Assembly: GCA_023078555.1 (NCBI GenBank)
Contig: CM041203.1
Span: 3,825,981-3,889,980 of the forward strand
Length of the DNA: 64,000 nt
DNA from: Ulva prolifera
Taxonomy: Eukaryota; Chlorophyta; Ulvophyceae; Ulvales; Ulvaceae
Reading direction: 5' to 3'
Of this stretch, positions 35,910 through 48,693 are shown one piece after another (positions within the stretch are counted from its first letter, which is position 1; each line of letters starts with the position of its first letter). Both the position numbers and the translations under genes were made by a program. The notes below the pieces were generated by a model. That model ran no database searches. It saw nothing but the letters and a program-made list of their open reading frames with translations, and was not told where the DNA came from.

Positions 35910-37476
35910 ATGGTGACATTAGTGACGTTTGGTGCGCCGCTAGGACAACATTCATCAAGGACTGCTCGCATGTGCTTGCTGGTCACAAACACCTTGCCCG
36001 CCGGAGTCTCCGGCACTGGAACCGCACAGGATGCTAGAACGAGGTCGTTTGGCGCTTCTTGCAGTTGTGCGTTCTGAACTGAGGCTGTGGTTCTGCAGAT
36101 GTAGATGGTACTCTGATCGAAAGTGTTGGCACCGACTCAAACAAGCTTCACAAAGAGGCGTTCACAGAAGCGTTCGGCAAAGTTTTTGACATCGATACGC
36201 ACATCGATGTGATACAACATCATGGTGGCACCGATCCCCTAGTTCTCATGAGGGTGCTGATGGAGGTGCACGGCATAAGCAAAGAGAAGTGCATGGAGCA
36301 AATGGAAGACATGAAGGCTGCTATGCTACAATACTATAGCGCAAGAAAGGACCGGTGTGATCACATGACGTGTATGAGTTGCCACTGACGGTTGTACTCA
36401 CTTCACACGCTTTGCACTACGACATCTCAGGGCACCCACTTCGGTGCAGTGCTGGTGATGGTCTACAGCTTCTACCGGGAGTCAGGGAGGTATTGGAAAA
36501 GTTGAAGGCTTTGCCCAATGTCCGGACGGCCTTGGTCACAGGTGCGCGTCCAAAGCCTTGTTGTCCTGACTGAACACATCATGTACTGGCTGTTAGGGTC
36601 CAGACTACAACTGATCCACAGCGCCAAGATACAGATGGTTATCGACTAGGGCTTGCAAACGGTTCACCTGCCCTCAGTCTCTGTGTCACATCTAGCATCG
36701 TTCATTGTGATGTCTTTTCCTGGACAATAGGGAACCTAGAGGCCATTGGCTGGGCCAAGATGGAAGCGCTTGGAGTGCTGGACCTCTTCTCAACGCCACG
36801 ATTTGGCGGCTTTGGGTCCGATTTCTGCTCTGGAGATACTGGGGAATTGTGGAGAGATCGTGCTGAACTCATCCGCATCGCCCAGACAAAGTGCTGCAGT
36901 GCGATCCCAGTCACAATAAGAAAGCAAGTTATCCTTGGAGGAAGATGGCATCAAAAGGATGTTTCGCTATCTGCTCCTCAAGCAGTGTTGATGGGTCATT
37001 GTCTGCTCTGCAAGTGAAACATGTATCATACACGATGATGCGACCGGTGTGCCTGAGGTTTGTGTGCACTTTGTTAAGACTGAGCACAGGAGAGGCTTTG
37101 TCTCGGGCATGACATTTTGAACGTGACCACTCTAGCTGCCCGCAGCACTCGAAACCATTTTGTTCAAGATGTTCTGTGGAACATTGTCGCTTGGACTGCC
37201 TTTTGCACTGCGTGCCGGTCTAATTCTCTAGCTCACGCGACAGGTCTAGTTGCTGACACCACACTTCTTGCTACAGGCAATGGAGAGGCACTCGAGGCGA
37301 CCTTTCATGTTGGCGACACGCCATTTGATGTGCTCGCAGCACAAGCTGCTGGCGTGACTCCAGTTGGGGTAGCTACGGGCGTATTTGGTGCAGCAGAGTT
37401 GACAGCAGCTGTGCCAGAGGCCCACATCCTTGGCGATCTCCAGGGCGAGGGCCTGCTGGAGCTTTTGGATGATTGA
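35910..37476 (+). CDS. HAD-superfamily hydrolase (phosphoglycolate-phosphatase-like)
   Basis: A haloacid-dehalogenase-fold phosphatase; substrate unknown. A very short first exon (35910-35931, MVTLVTF and G) joins at 36099 to VDGTLIESVGTDSN, completing motif I, FDVDGTL, with the nucleophile and acid/base Asp. Exon 3 is 36450-36541 (LLPGVREVLEKLKALPNV, then ALVTG, motif II Thr). The next exon starts 36731 (GNLEAIGWAKMEALGVLDLF, FGGFGSDF). The last carries FHVGDTPFDVLAAQAAGV (motif IV) and VATGVFGAAEL, ending at TGA 37476. The motif III Lys region (WAKM) is present. An upstream in-frame ATG at 35811 would add 33 residues (MAIVSSVGFRRTRISAKSSI) that look like a transit peptide, so the organelle form is possible. 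The exon ends near 36900 and 37270 are not fully settled. Confidence 0.88.
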
Positions 37477-37949
37477 TAGCGTTGGCGCCCTCCTTGCATC
37501 TATGCCATTTCTGTTCCTTCCTTGACCCCCTGCGTCTTGCACATAATACCGTTGTACAATGCCGACAGTACCCCATGCACATTTGATGCAGCTACATTGT
37601 AGGACTGCGTTTGCTTTGCTGCCAATGTTAATAGAAATGTCTGTTGCAAGTACTTGCTCCAAGGAGGGCTTGGTGGTGGTTTGCTGAGGCATCTCGAGTC
37701 GTGTAGAATGATTACTGGATCGGTCCTCCCACCCTGGTGTATGCTGCCAGCAAACATACCAGCAACTTATCGCTGTACAGCACGGAATGAGTTGAGACCC
37801 ATGCCCCAGATATGCATCCTCTCACCTGCCTGCTTAGCACACTGTTGTCATCAGAAAGCTACATGCCATTTCTTGAGTCGTCCTCATGTACATGCTATCA
37901 AACCAAATCCGCTGTCGACTGGATGTGGTGGGGGCCTTCGCATAAACTA

Positions 37950-40900
37950 TCACTCGAGATCTGCAAGCCCAAACGAAAGCTGCACTGCCTTCTTCCACGA
38001 TGTATACTTTCTATCCGCCCACTCCTGTGTCTGCTGGGGCTTGAAGACCACCACTTCCTCATGCATCCGGCCTGAATCCCCCAGAAGCTGCTCTTCATTA
38101 TACAGCCCCACTGATAGCCCGGCAGCGTACGCTGCGCCGAGGCTGGTAGTCTCTTGAAACTCAGGCCGCACAACCTCCAGCTGGGCGATATCTGCCTGCA
38201 TACCAAGTGCGCACATAACCCCGCCTCTGCCAACATTTCCATCGCCCATCCCGTGCAACACAAGAGCATCATTGCCTTCGACAGCAAACAGACTTGCACT
38301 CTGAATAATTTTGCAGCATGCATCTCAGCATGGGGCAGGCCTTGACCCGCTCAACCCTCCGGCCTTTAACCGCCGATCTCTGATACTGCAGCTGTCCTCA
38401 GCTGGGACACACATACCTTACACAGCGACAGATTATGCGCATCGAGAGGTCACAAGTTAGCGTGAAGCAACATGCCTAGCTGCACCAGCCTCACGGGTGG
38501 CCCCAAGCATTCTGTAGCATTGGCAGAAGGGTAGCGGGGCCGGCAGCTCACCTGGATCTGCATAAGGAGATTGTTCTTGCTTGCGCCGCCGTCAACGCGA
38601 AGGCGGTCGACCTTCAGCGTGGAGTCGCCCCGCACTGCCTCGAGCACGTCCACTGTCTGGAATGCAATGGCCTCCAGCACCGCCCGCGCAAGATGCCGCT
38701 TGCTGGTGCCCTGCGTCATGCCGACCACCACGCCACGGGCGTCGTCACGCCAGTGTGGGGCAAGCAGGCCCCCGAACGCAGGCACAAAGTACACCCCTCC
38801 TGCAGTGAAATTGTAAGTCACGCGTCCTGCGCTGGAATTGTAAGTCAAGCGTCCTTCCATCACATCGGTCGCTTGCCCTACACCCATCCACGGCTGCTAC
38901 ACGCACAGCTGTGCTGTCTCACACGGTCTGTGTGGATCTTTGAATCACTGCTTTTGATTGCGATGTCTGCTAATATGCCTTGCAATACTCTGCCATGCAA
39001 TGGCCCGAGCTCTCGTCATGACACACACATGAATCATATGGCAGCAAGTCCTGTTTGGGATCTTCAAAGGCGCGCAGGCACAGATCTGGAGAGGACTGGG
39101 TAGCGGGTTGTGGTCATAGATGCTTTGGGACGGCGTGCATGCAGCACGGGCAGACTAGAATGCATGGCGCGCCTGTGTCGGGTACCTCTGAGGCCAGGGC
39201 CTCAATGTCTGCGGCGCTGTCAATCAGCCCAAGCTGGTCACGCAGCCACGCCACTGCCATTCCTGCGATCGCAATCGAGCCTTCAAGCGCAAAAGTCACG
39301 GCCGCAGTGGGCCCCAGCTTGTAGCCGACTGTTGTGAGCAGCCCCGCTGTGGACCGCACCGCCTCTGTGCCCGTGTGCACCAGCAGAAAGCATCCGGTCC
39401 CATACGTGTTCTTCCCATACCCCTTAGTGCATCGCTGCCCTGCAGTTGGTCGCAGTCGTCTGGTCGCACTGACGCTCACGCCTCGGAGCGCATGTGTTTC
39501 AAGCACAAGGGCGGCAAGGCAGGCAGCACCGCGAAAGCAGGTCCTGTGTGCAGGTACGGACATGCATGGTCGTGCTACGAACAGGTAAGGGGTGGGGTGG
39601 GCGGTGCCTACCAAGCAGGGCTGCATGCTGGTCGCCCAGGCACCCGCAGATGGGCACTCCCTGGAGCGGCCCCGCGGCCACGTCACCAAAGTGCTCGCTA
39701 CTGCTGCAGACACGCGGTAGCGCATCCACTGGCACACCAATCTGGGCAGCTACTTCCTTGCTCCACTGCAGTGTGCTCAAGTCCAGCAGGCATGTCCGCG
39801 ACGCATTTGTTACTGCATGCACATTGGCTACGTGGCATCGGCCCTCTGACTGTGCTGCGGCTTTGCACATGCCTCCATAAAGCCTTTCTCGAGTGTAAAC
39901 TACAGGGTGCCGCAGAAGCGTCCCGTCGGACCCATTTGGGGTGGGGGGGCGGACAAAGTGGGTTGAAGCGACAGGCATGTACTATACTGCTGCTTCCGCA
40001 CATCCCATGAGCTTGGGATAGACGGGGGAATTGGCAACAAGGTTGCAGAGCACAGTACGTTCGTTCTCGGTGGACAGAAGTGAGCATCAGGCGATACACG
40101 GTGCATCCTGGAGGCTGCTTTGCAAAGTTGATCGAGACAGTGAGCCACACCATCTGTGACATGAGATCCCTTGCCGACTCCGCCTGTGAGGTTGTATATC
40201 AGCCATGTGTCAACGGTCCCAATCATTGCATCGCCTTCTGCCATAGCTGAACTCACCTCTGCCACATTATCCAGCAGCCACTTGACTTTGAATGCAGAGA
40301 AGTATGTGCTGACTGGAAGCCCGGTCACAGACCTGAAGCGGTCGATACCATGCTGATTGATCATCTCATGACACAGCTTCCTGCATGTCTTCCAGACCCT
40401 CCAAATCACTTGCAGCTTCGCCGTGCCTATCATCATATGTGGCTATGGGCACACGGTGCATGACGAAAAGCACGGGACGAAGAATGCCACAATGGGTACA
40501 GATCACCCACCTGCAACTGCGTTGGAGCATGTACTAGTGCAATGCAGGCATGGCCTACATTACATGCCAAATGCATGCACCACATGGATGCCCCATTTAC
40601 TGGACTCTCAGGTGTTTGTAGAACATACAACCGGCCTCCTTCGTGAATGGAACTCCAAAAATACACAGCACAAATTCCGGGAATCATGGCCAGTAAATGT
40701 GTGCAGGCACTAGGCGGCTGCAGTGGATATATATATTGGCACATGCCTGGTGCGTGTGTCCAGCCACACGATTGCATTGTAGCAAGGCTTGCCAGTGCTA
40801 CGCCGCCAGATGATGGTGGTCTCACGCTGATTCGTGATGCCGATGGATTTAATGTGAACTTGGCCAACATTCTTGTTGGCATCCTGCATGTTCGCAAGCA

Positions 40901-41457
40901 TTGGAACACGTTAGGGTGCACCATATGTGCGATTTCTTACTGTCGCATGAGCTGAAATCATACACACGCAGTGACGCTGTGCCATGCGCGATGATGCAGA
41001 CGGCCTAGAGGCACTGCGGCTTCACTCATGGAGAGGTCATCATCAGAGCACACCTCCAAAGCACCCTCGATGGACTGGTTCACACTGTCAAGCAGGGTGT
41101 AAGGGTCATGCTCACACCACCTGTAACACAAGCGTGAGAGTTCTGACGGTGGTTCCTGTGTTATATACTGCCAGTGAGCCTGTTTACCACCCAGGCGAAG
41201 GCGAGCCAGTGGTGCCTCGCACACACACATAGCTCAGCCTAGCAGTGGCTGTCTTTGTCGTCGTACCGCTGAAGATGCTTGACAAGATAGACACGATCAT
41301 AAAGCTTTTGGCGTCTATCGTGTGAGTATGCGTACCCGCGCTGTGGATATAGTTGCTTGAATTCGCGTTGCGATGATGCTACCGCTTTCCCGGCAGAATC
41401 GTATACATAAACGCGTGATGACTGAGTGCCTTGATCAATGGCCAACACACAATCCAT
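37950..41457 (-). CDS. GLPK: Glycerol kinase (FGGY family)
   Basis: Phosphorylates glycerol to glycerol-3-phosphate with ATP, feeding glycolysis and glycerolipid synthesis. The start at 41457 reads [20 protein letters not shown] (phosphate-1 motif). About eight exons follow in order: [87 protein letters not shown] (catalytic Asp in GDQ); [55 protein letters not shown]; and the C-terminal [20 protein letters not shown], ending at 37950. These match bacterial GlpK signatures nearly residue for residue. Exon limits are approximate. It lies ~380 bp downstream of the phospholipase gene on the same strand, and both concern glycerolipid turnover, though adjacency may be chance. Confidence 0.93.
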
Positions 41458-41836
41458 TTCACACCATCTGCATCGTACATATGCACTGCGTTGAGAATAA
41501 TGTTGCTCTCTGTGCGCTGACTCGGCACGTGCTCGGGCGCAGCGCAAGCTTCAGCCAAGCGCACAGATGACGCCGGACGCTGGTACATTGCTATTGCGAA
41601 GCCGAGCATGCGTGTTGCTACCGCAGGCTGTCGTATGCCCCGACGAACGTAATAATAATAATACGTTGGGTGAACGATGTAACGCGACAAAGTGCAGACG
41701 CATCTGGCGACCCTGCCAGGTCTGGGTGGACCAACACCGCAACTCTCATCGTGCTCTGGCGAGGTCTGCGCAGATGTATATCTCTGTGCCGTGAGGGAGT
41801 CCCAGCTGCACACGAACATCACACCTGCAGCTACTG

Positions 41837-44800
41837 TCAAGCGGCCAGGTCAACCGGTTCTGAGCTGCTTGCTGTCACTAGAGAAAAATACGCATGGCTG
41901 CCAGAATCACATATCGCGAGGTCCAGCCTCCGGCCAGACCGCACGAGGCCCACTGCAACCATGAGCGCTTCTGCAGCTGCGATTATGCCTGACCCCGCGT
42001 CCGTCTCGATCACATCAGCCCGCAGCATCAGCACCGCCGCGGCCCCGGCAGACAGCACCGCCTGCGCGAGAGCCTCACACGCCCCACCGACAAGCACCGC
42101 AACCCCACCATGCACCTGCGCAAGGGCCCCTCGGAGCTCCTCACCCTGCAGTACTCTGTCCGGCACAATTTCCTGAAGCGTCATCCCCACCACGGCGACG
42201 CCAGCCTGGCCGTCCGGGCTTGGGAACTGCTGCGTGACCTGGGACAAGCACCTCCACCAGACGCCTTCGCCTCCGGGAGCCCGCACCAGGCGGCCACTGT
42301 ACAGCTCTGATTCTATTGCAGTGTCACCAGGCTGATCTGGTGGGCCCTCCGCTAAATGCCCGGCAGCAGGGCAGGCTGCTCCGCCTTTCAGCCGCGCCTT
42401 GAGCACGGTGGCCTCGTCGCTGGGTTCAACGACAGCATGGAACTGCCGCCGGTAACTCACGATGAGCCCAACACCACGAGGGTAAGCTCCAATGATTATG
42501 AAGCCTGCGGGAGTGTCGCACATTGATGAAGGCCTCTGCTGTCTGGGGCGATGGGAGGTTCCTGCGACGTCCCGGAACGGCGGACTGTGGGCAGCCCGCG
42601 CTCCAGCAGTGGACGCCCCTGCCGCCGGACTCCCTACCAGCCTGCATATCCAGCCTGAACCGTCAGCCTGAACTGTTGGACGTCGAGAGTTACAATCACA
42701 AATGCAGGCATACATACATCAGCATCATGCATGTGTATACGTACCTGCTGTCTGCACGTTCGAAGGTGAACCCCAGTGTGGCCGCAAGATCAGGTTGTGC
42801 TGGCAGCGCGTTGGCGGTTGTGCTGCGGTTATCGACAAAAGGATTGTGTGGATCGCTTGCATCAGTCGCTGCAGTGCCATCTGACTGATCTGGCACGCCG
42901 CTGCTCTGCCCATCTGGAGCTGCCGCTAAAACACCAGGTGCGTGACTGTCAACATCGCCAGCGCTCTCTATGACCGCATCCAGAGCGAGTTGCCCATCTT
43001 GCCGGCCAGACTCTGACGCTGCGTGCTGCATGCTGGGCGGCGGGTTTGTCGGAGACCACTTGCCAGACATCATTGCTGCCAGCATATCAAGCAGCGAGTT
43101 CTGCCCGTCCGACTCGTCCCTCGGCTCCGACGGCTGATGGGAGTCCCCTGATGCGTCAGAGGTGCGCATCTCCAGCACCTCTGGTGCCGCATGCCCGGCA
43201 CTTTCCCGTCGTGGGGTGTGGGCCTGTGGAGGTGCAGGACACGACGCCTGCCGCCCTGGTTCTGTGGCAACTACAGGAGGCGGCAGTGCAGCTGGGCTGG
43301 AAGGAGGCAGTGCAGCCTGAAGAGCGCTGAACGGGCTAGCAACATCACCAGGCCCGCAGTCCAGTGGCTGCCCCAGCTGTATGCACTGGGAGGGAGAGCC
43401 CAGCAGTGCAGGAGGTGAGGTGGGTGGCGGGCGCATGTGCCGCGGGATTGTAGCTGTACTTCCAGCGCTTCGAAGCTCCCTTGCAGGAGCAAGAACAGGA
43501 GGGGGTGTCACAGACCGTGCTGGACTGGTGAGCAAAGGCGGAAGCTTTGGAATCTGGACGACGCTCGAAAGGTTGGAGCTGCCCTTCGGCGTGACCACTT
43601 GCTTGGGAGCCTCAGGAAGCAGGTCTGTCGACGCCGCAAACACCACACTGCCAAATCCGGCCTGGTCTCGTGCTTTCGCGGTACCTGTAAGCTGCTCCAC
43701 ACCTCAGCTGGCAACGGCTGCAGTTTACTGCCTTCTGTAGGGGCAGCAATGCATGCAGCCCTTGGTACAGTCGTCCACATGCGACAATGAATACAATGCT
43801 CACGCAATCAACACTGTCATGAGGTTATTGGTGCATTGGGCCGGCACCTGGCACCTCGGGAGCTGCAGGGCTAGGGGACGCAGAGAGGGTCTCAAAGTCT
43901 GACAAGCGCTGGGTTGCTGTGTCATGGAGGCCGTTCAGAGCCCTTATGAACTGGCCAACTGGACAGGGTGGCTCCACCGCACCAGTGGCCGGCGCCGCAA
44001 GTATCAGGCAGCGTGGTCGGCTGGCAAGGCGGATCCCATCCCGCTCCTGCAGCATAGCAGCGTCGTGATACATATGTTGAAAAGGCCGAAATTCCCAAAA
44101 GCTCGCATTATACGCCGCCCAAGCGTCTGCGCTCAGATTGTGTTTTTCAGACTGTGGTAGGCCCCGCTGTACTACGTGCTGTGTGCTGTGGTGAGATCAC
44201 ACCGTGCCGTCGGTGACGTCATTGTCTTCGCCTGGAGCCAGCAGGGCATCGCAGATGCGGTCAAATTTCTGGCTGTTCTCGTCTATGTATTGCGTGGCTG
44301 CGTCCACCAAGCTCTGTATGGCACTGGCGTCGGTGCAGTCTAGTGGTACCTCGCACCGAGCGTCCACCGGGCACAGCCTGCACCACACACAATTATTAGC
44401 GCCTCCCACAGGCTTAGGTGACACAGCCCTCCAGCACCAGTGCAACTACCCAATCGTTCTGGGTCCACACATTGCGCACGTCTACGTGCCAAAATTTGAT
44501 CCCTGATCTGAGCGGTCCCTGCCATGGCATATTGCGTTGAATTGACAGATGAAGCCGCAGTTGCACGCGCCGCACCTCTCGTAAACGCAGCCACTCAGGT
44601 CCAGCATGCACGCCAGAGCCTCGTGCGGCCGGTCAACGCTGCAGGCGCTCTCCACCACGGCGCTGCCCATGTCAAGGTACGAGTGCATGCCGCGGGGCCG
44701 GGACACTGGCGGCGCGAGGCCGACACCCATCGACACAACGCAGTCTATGGGGATGTCTGGGAAGAGCATGCGTGCCTCCTGCACTGCGACCACGGCCGGG

Positions 44801-47800
44801 TTGTTCACAGTCACCGCGCCGTCGCAGAAGCGCAGGTCGCCGATGGAAAAGTCATCAAGGTAGTACGGCGCGGCCGACGATGCACGGATTGCCTGCCAGA
44901 CGCGGTGCTTGCTCGAACCTTGGTGCAGCGAGAGGTGCTTCGCGCGCCGCCGCGTCGCCGCGTCCGGCGGAAACTCGTACGTCCTGAAGACGTACGGCTG
45001 CGCTGGGCTGATGCTGGCCAGTGTTGCGCACCCAAACACCTTGGGCCCCCCTAGCCAGGAGGCATCGACTGTCATGTCCTCCACGCAGCCGAGCTTCCGC
45101 GCGTCGGTGCGCTCCTGGAGGAGCGCTTCAAACAGCGGCGTGTTGTGCTTTGCGCCATACATTGCAACACGCACGCCCTGTTCGCCGCTGCGGTACATAC
45201 GTGTCAGCATCTCACTCCAGCTCTGGCCGGTTGCTGCCGTCTGCTTGGGGCCCCGGGGCGACACCGTCTCTTCTACTGCAGGCTTGCCAGCCCCCGGGAC
45301 GGCTGCAGATGCAGTGCTGCTGTTCGCGCTGCTGCCAGGGTCAAACACACGCGATCCAAGGTCCATGTAGACCTCCTCCATGTCGTCAAGAGAGAACCCC
45401 ATGATGCCTACGCCCATGGCGATCATGCATCCGGTGGATGTCCCACCGATGACCTGCACACATGGATGCGCTGAGAGCTGTGCTGTGTCCTGTGCACGTC
45501 CACTGCAAGGACACCTGCTTCAAGTGCACTAGATCTGGTACCATCAGCATGCAGCACCTGCGCACAACTGCCGCCATCACATGACCTTCCCTAGCAGGCA
45601 CCAGCCTGAGGATTCTGTACCCCCGATGCTTGGCATGGCACTGCTGTCACCATGCCAGGACGTGGCTGTACAAAGTTAGCACGGAGGCGTGCGAGCATGG
45701 GCATTGCAAAGCAGACGCATGCATGCATGGGCCGCACATCAAAGAGGTCGCGGATGGACGCCCCGGTGCGGCGCTCCAGCTCTCGCAGCATCGTCACTTC
45801 AGTCATGCCCTTCATGCCGCCACCGTCCAGCGCCAACACGCGCAGCCCGCGGCCCTGCACCGGCCGCTTCCCCACTGCCCTGTCCACTGTGTCGTTCTGG
45901 CCCAGCACCGCCAGCACTCGCACCGCCGCAGCCCTGACCTACATACACCAAACCATACACACATGGCATGTGAGCAGCCACAGCACACGCCAAGCCTTGC
46001 ACTCGATAATAAGCCTCCACACTTGCCACATGGCATATCCCCATGCATGCAGGCCATACATGCTGACAGCTGACGTGGGCACAAGGGTGGAAAGGCGGGC
46101 CATGCCTGGTTGCATGCACCGCCGCCAGCAGCTGCCATCTGCGCCACGGAGTCGATAAGGTCTGGAGACTTCAGCAGGGTCGCCTTGTTCTTTGGGGGGA
46201 AAGCGAGGCTAGAAAGGGTCTTCAGCGCAGCGCAACAAGCCTCTGGGCAATCCCGTTGAGAGATCGCCAGCAGCTCCTTGATGAGGGCCGGCGTCAAGGC
46301 CTGCTGGGCGATATCCTCACTAGCAACAGCCATTGCTGCCAGAACCTGCATGAGTGTGGCATTTGTGGATAGTAAAATGCCTCGAACGCAGAACAATACT
46401 GCATGGCACTGCTGTCCGTGACTAGCGCACAGATATGGAAAGCATGGCTCAGGGGCCTTGCCAGGGTGTGCCAACATGGGCAGTGCAGGTCCTTGCTGAT
46501 CCTCAATCTCCCTTGACAGGATATGCGTTGCAGGTTAGTGACTTTGCGATCTCGTGACCGCCCCACGCTCACTAGTCTGGGCTTCTTTGAAGTGTTGACA
46601 TCCACTGCAACAGGTCGCTAACGAGCACCCGGACTTCGCTACGCTACGTCCAGTCTCAAGCAGACTTACAGCTTGACTGCGCAGTCCGGCCGGTCTTTCA
46701 GCGCAGCTTGACCATTATCTCGAGGTATGTGCAATCACCGCACCTTGAGGCCGGCCACTTGAAGCTGTGGCTGCGGCGCGCCCATGAGCTTGAGCGCCGA
46801 TGTGATTGTGGCTGCAGCAGCAAGTGTTGTGACAACGCCGGGCTCCTGCGCCAGCCGCGCCAGCGCCTCGCACGACTGCACCGCCACGACCAAATGCTCC
46901 GCTAGCATCGCGTGCACGAGCTGCGGCAGGAGGCGCTCTGTGCGCAGCATGGCGGCGCGGTGCTCGCTATCACGGGCCATCTGCGCAAGGCCGCCAGCGA
47001 TGAGCGGGTGCTGCAGGGAGGACCTGGACAGCAGCAGCTTCAGAGCTGCGTCGCTCGAGGTGGTGCGCGAGCGCATGCTGACGCGCGATGGCGGCTTGAA
47101 GATCTGCACGGTCCAGGAAGAGAAGGCAGGGTCGGCGGAGATGTGCAGGGCCGCAAGGGAGACGACATGGAGCGAGGCGGCTTGGCTCAGCTCTGGCACG
47201 TATGTGAGGGGGTTGCCTCCCAGGTGCAACACCGCGAGGTGCTGCAGTGAAGAGAGGTCGATGATGGGCGCGGCGAGACCGTTGTTGGATAGCGACAGAG
47301 TGTGCAGGTTCGTGAGATTCTTGAGCGAGTCTGCACGCTAGAGTGTGTCACAGGCGGGCACTGGTGTGTTCTGAATGGTCAGCTGGGTCCATGTGACGCA
47401 TACAGCACGTTGATGCTGCGGCCAGCCACTGAATAAACATGCTCAAGCAGCTTGAGCAGGAGGCTGTGACTGTGTTTTATCGTCTATGGTATGCTGCCGG
47501 TGGCTGAGAGGCACCCGCATCAGTGCAGAGCTGGAATGTGTTGTCGGTGGGCAGTGGATATGGGATGGAGATATGGAGATAAGGAATGCGCCTCGCAATT
47601 GACACCCCGGATGTAAGCAGCTTGTCAGCCTAAGAAGGACATGCCTGGTAGCGATGTAAGTGCGTTGTCATCTGCATCGAGGGTCACCAGGTGCTGCATG
47701 GTGCCAATGAAGTGAGGCAGGCTCGTGAGCTTGTTCTTACTGAGCACGAAGGTCTTAAGGTTATGCAAGCTGGCAATGGACGAGGGGACTTCCGTTAGAG

Positions 47801-48245
47801 CACAGCTGCTCAGGTTCAGCGTGGTCAGAGTTTCTAGCAGGTCTGCCCCTGAAGGCCTCTCCAGGTACTTGCACTGCTCGTGGAACAGAAGGTCTTGCAA
47901 TTCGTGCGCACGGAGCACCCCCAGAATGCGCAGCAGCACCTCATGATCTGCAGAATCGTTGCTAGTCTTCTCGACGTGCAACGCGGTGCTGATAGGCACG
48001 CGGGTGTTGACGAGATTGAGCGCAGGGAGCACAGCAGCGGCGGGCACGTCCGTGGAGGCAGGAGACTCCTTCTTCCATTCAACCAGCTCTTGATTGAGTT
48101 GTGCCTCAAAGCGCTGTGCGATGTCTTCGCAGTCTTCATTCTCCAGCCAGTGGAATCTGAAGTCTCTGGTTCCCTCACCATCTGAACAGTACACATGAAT
48201 CACTGATGTCTTCAGACCCCCCCGTAGAAACCGTGTTGAAAACAT
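41837..48245 (-). CDS. Phospholipase A-I (LRR-ARM-patatin), plant pPLA-I type
   Basis: A lipid acyl hydrolase, related to Arabidopsis PLA I (At1g61850), which acts on galactolipids and phospholipids. It starts at 48245 (MFSTRFLRGGLKTSVIHVYC). Order of domains: N-terminal segment (FHWLENEDCEDIAQRFEAQL); leucine-rich repeats (LTTLNLSSCALTEVPSSIAS, LVTLDADDNALTSLPG); armadillo-like helices (~46.1-47.2 kb, e.g. LVVAVQSCEALARLAQEPGV). The patatin domain follows: LRVLALDGGGMKGM (oxyanion hole), VIGGTSTGCMIAMG (nucleophile Ser in GTSTG), VWQAIRASSAAPYYLDDF and FCDGAVTVNNPAV (catalytic Asp in DGA). After it come ESACSVDRPHEALACML, a long Pro/Ser-rich linker (~42.75-43.7 kb) and a C-terminal domain (CDTPAGFIIIGAYPRGVGLI onward) ending at 41837. 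The catalytic dyad is intact. The linker is longer and more disordered than in plants. Exon ends are approximate. Confidence 0.88.
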
Positions 48246-48693
48246 GTTGCTCAGTGGTGAGGGAGCTCCACTAGCACCAGGCTCGCTTGCTCACTGCGTC
48301 ACCGCATGTCGCGATCGCCCACGCAACCAGCGCCACGCACGCAGGCTGAGAATACACGTGAACGCTACTCCCTGCCAGCACTTTGTGTGTGCCAGTCTGG
48401 CAGAATGCGTTTAATGAGACTTTTGTGAAGCGTGGTCCTGTCCTTATGAGGACGCGAGCGCATGGTCCTCATGCCTCGTCACTGTCTTGGCGCATGCATG
48501 CAAAGGTCAAGTCACTATCCCAAGATCCCGTGCGGAGTGCTTGTCTTGACACAACAAATAGGAAATGGGCAGTTCGTGTTCCTGAACGCGACATTGTTAC
48601 TCGTTCCGTTGGACAGCATCTTGCTTCACCTGATTCACTTCTACTGACGTCGACACCTTGGCGTCTCCGCACGAATTTCGCCTTGTGGCAATT
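48246..48693. promoter_or_regulatory. Divergent intergenic region
   Basis: About 450 bp between the divergent phospholipase and cyclophilin starts. No exon or named motif is recognised; it should contain both promoters. Confidence 0.4.

Noticed and set aside
35756..36016. Minus-strand frame that looks protein-like (KVFVTSKHMRAVLDECC and on)
   Set aside because: The plus strand here supplies the first HAD exon, whose MVTLVTF plus G joins exactly to the DVDGTL exon at 36099. The minus frame has no linked exons.
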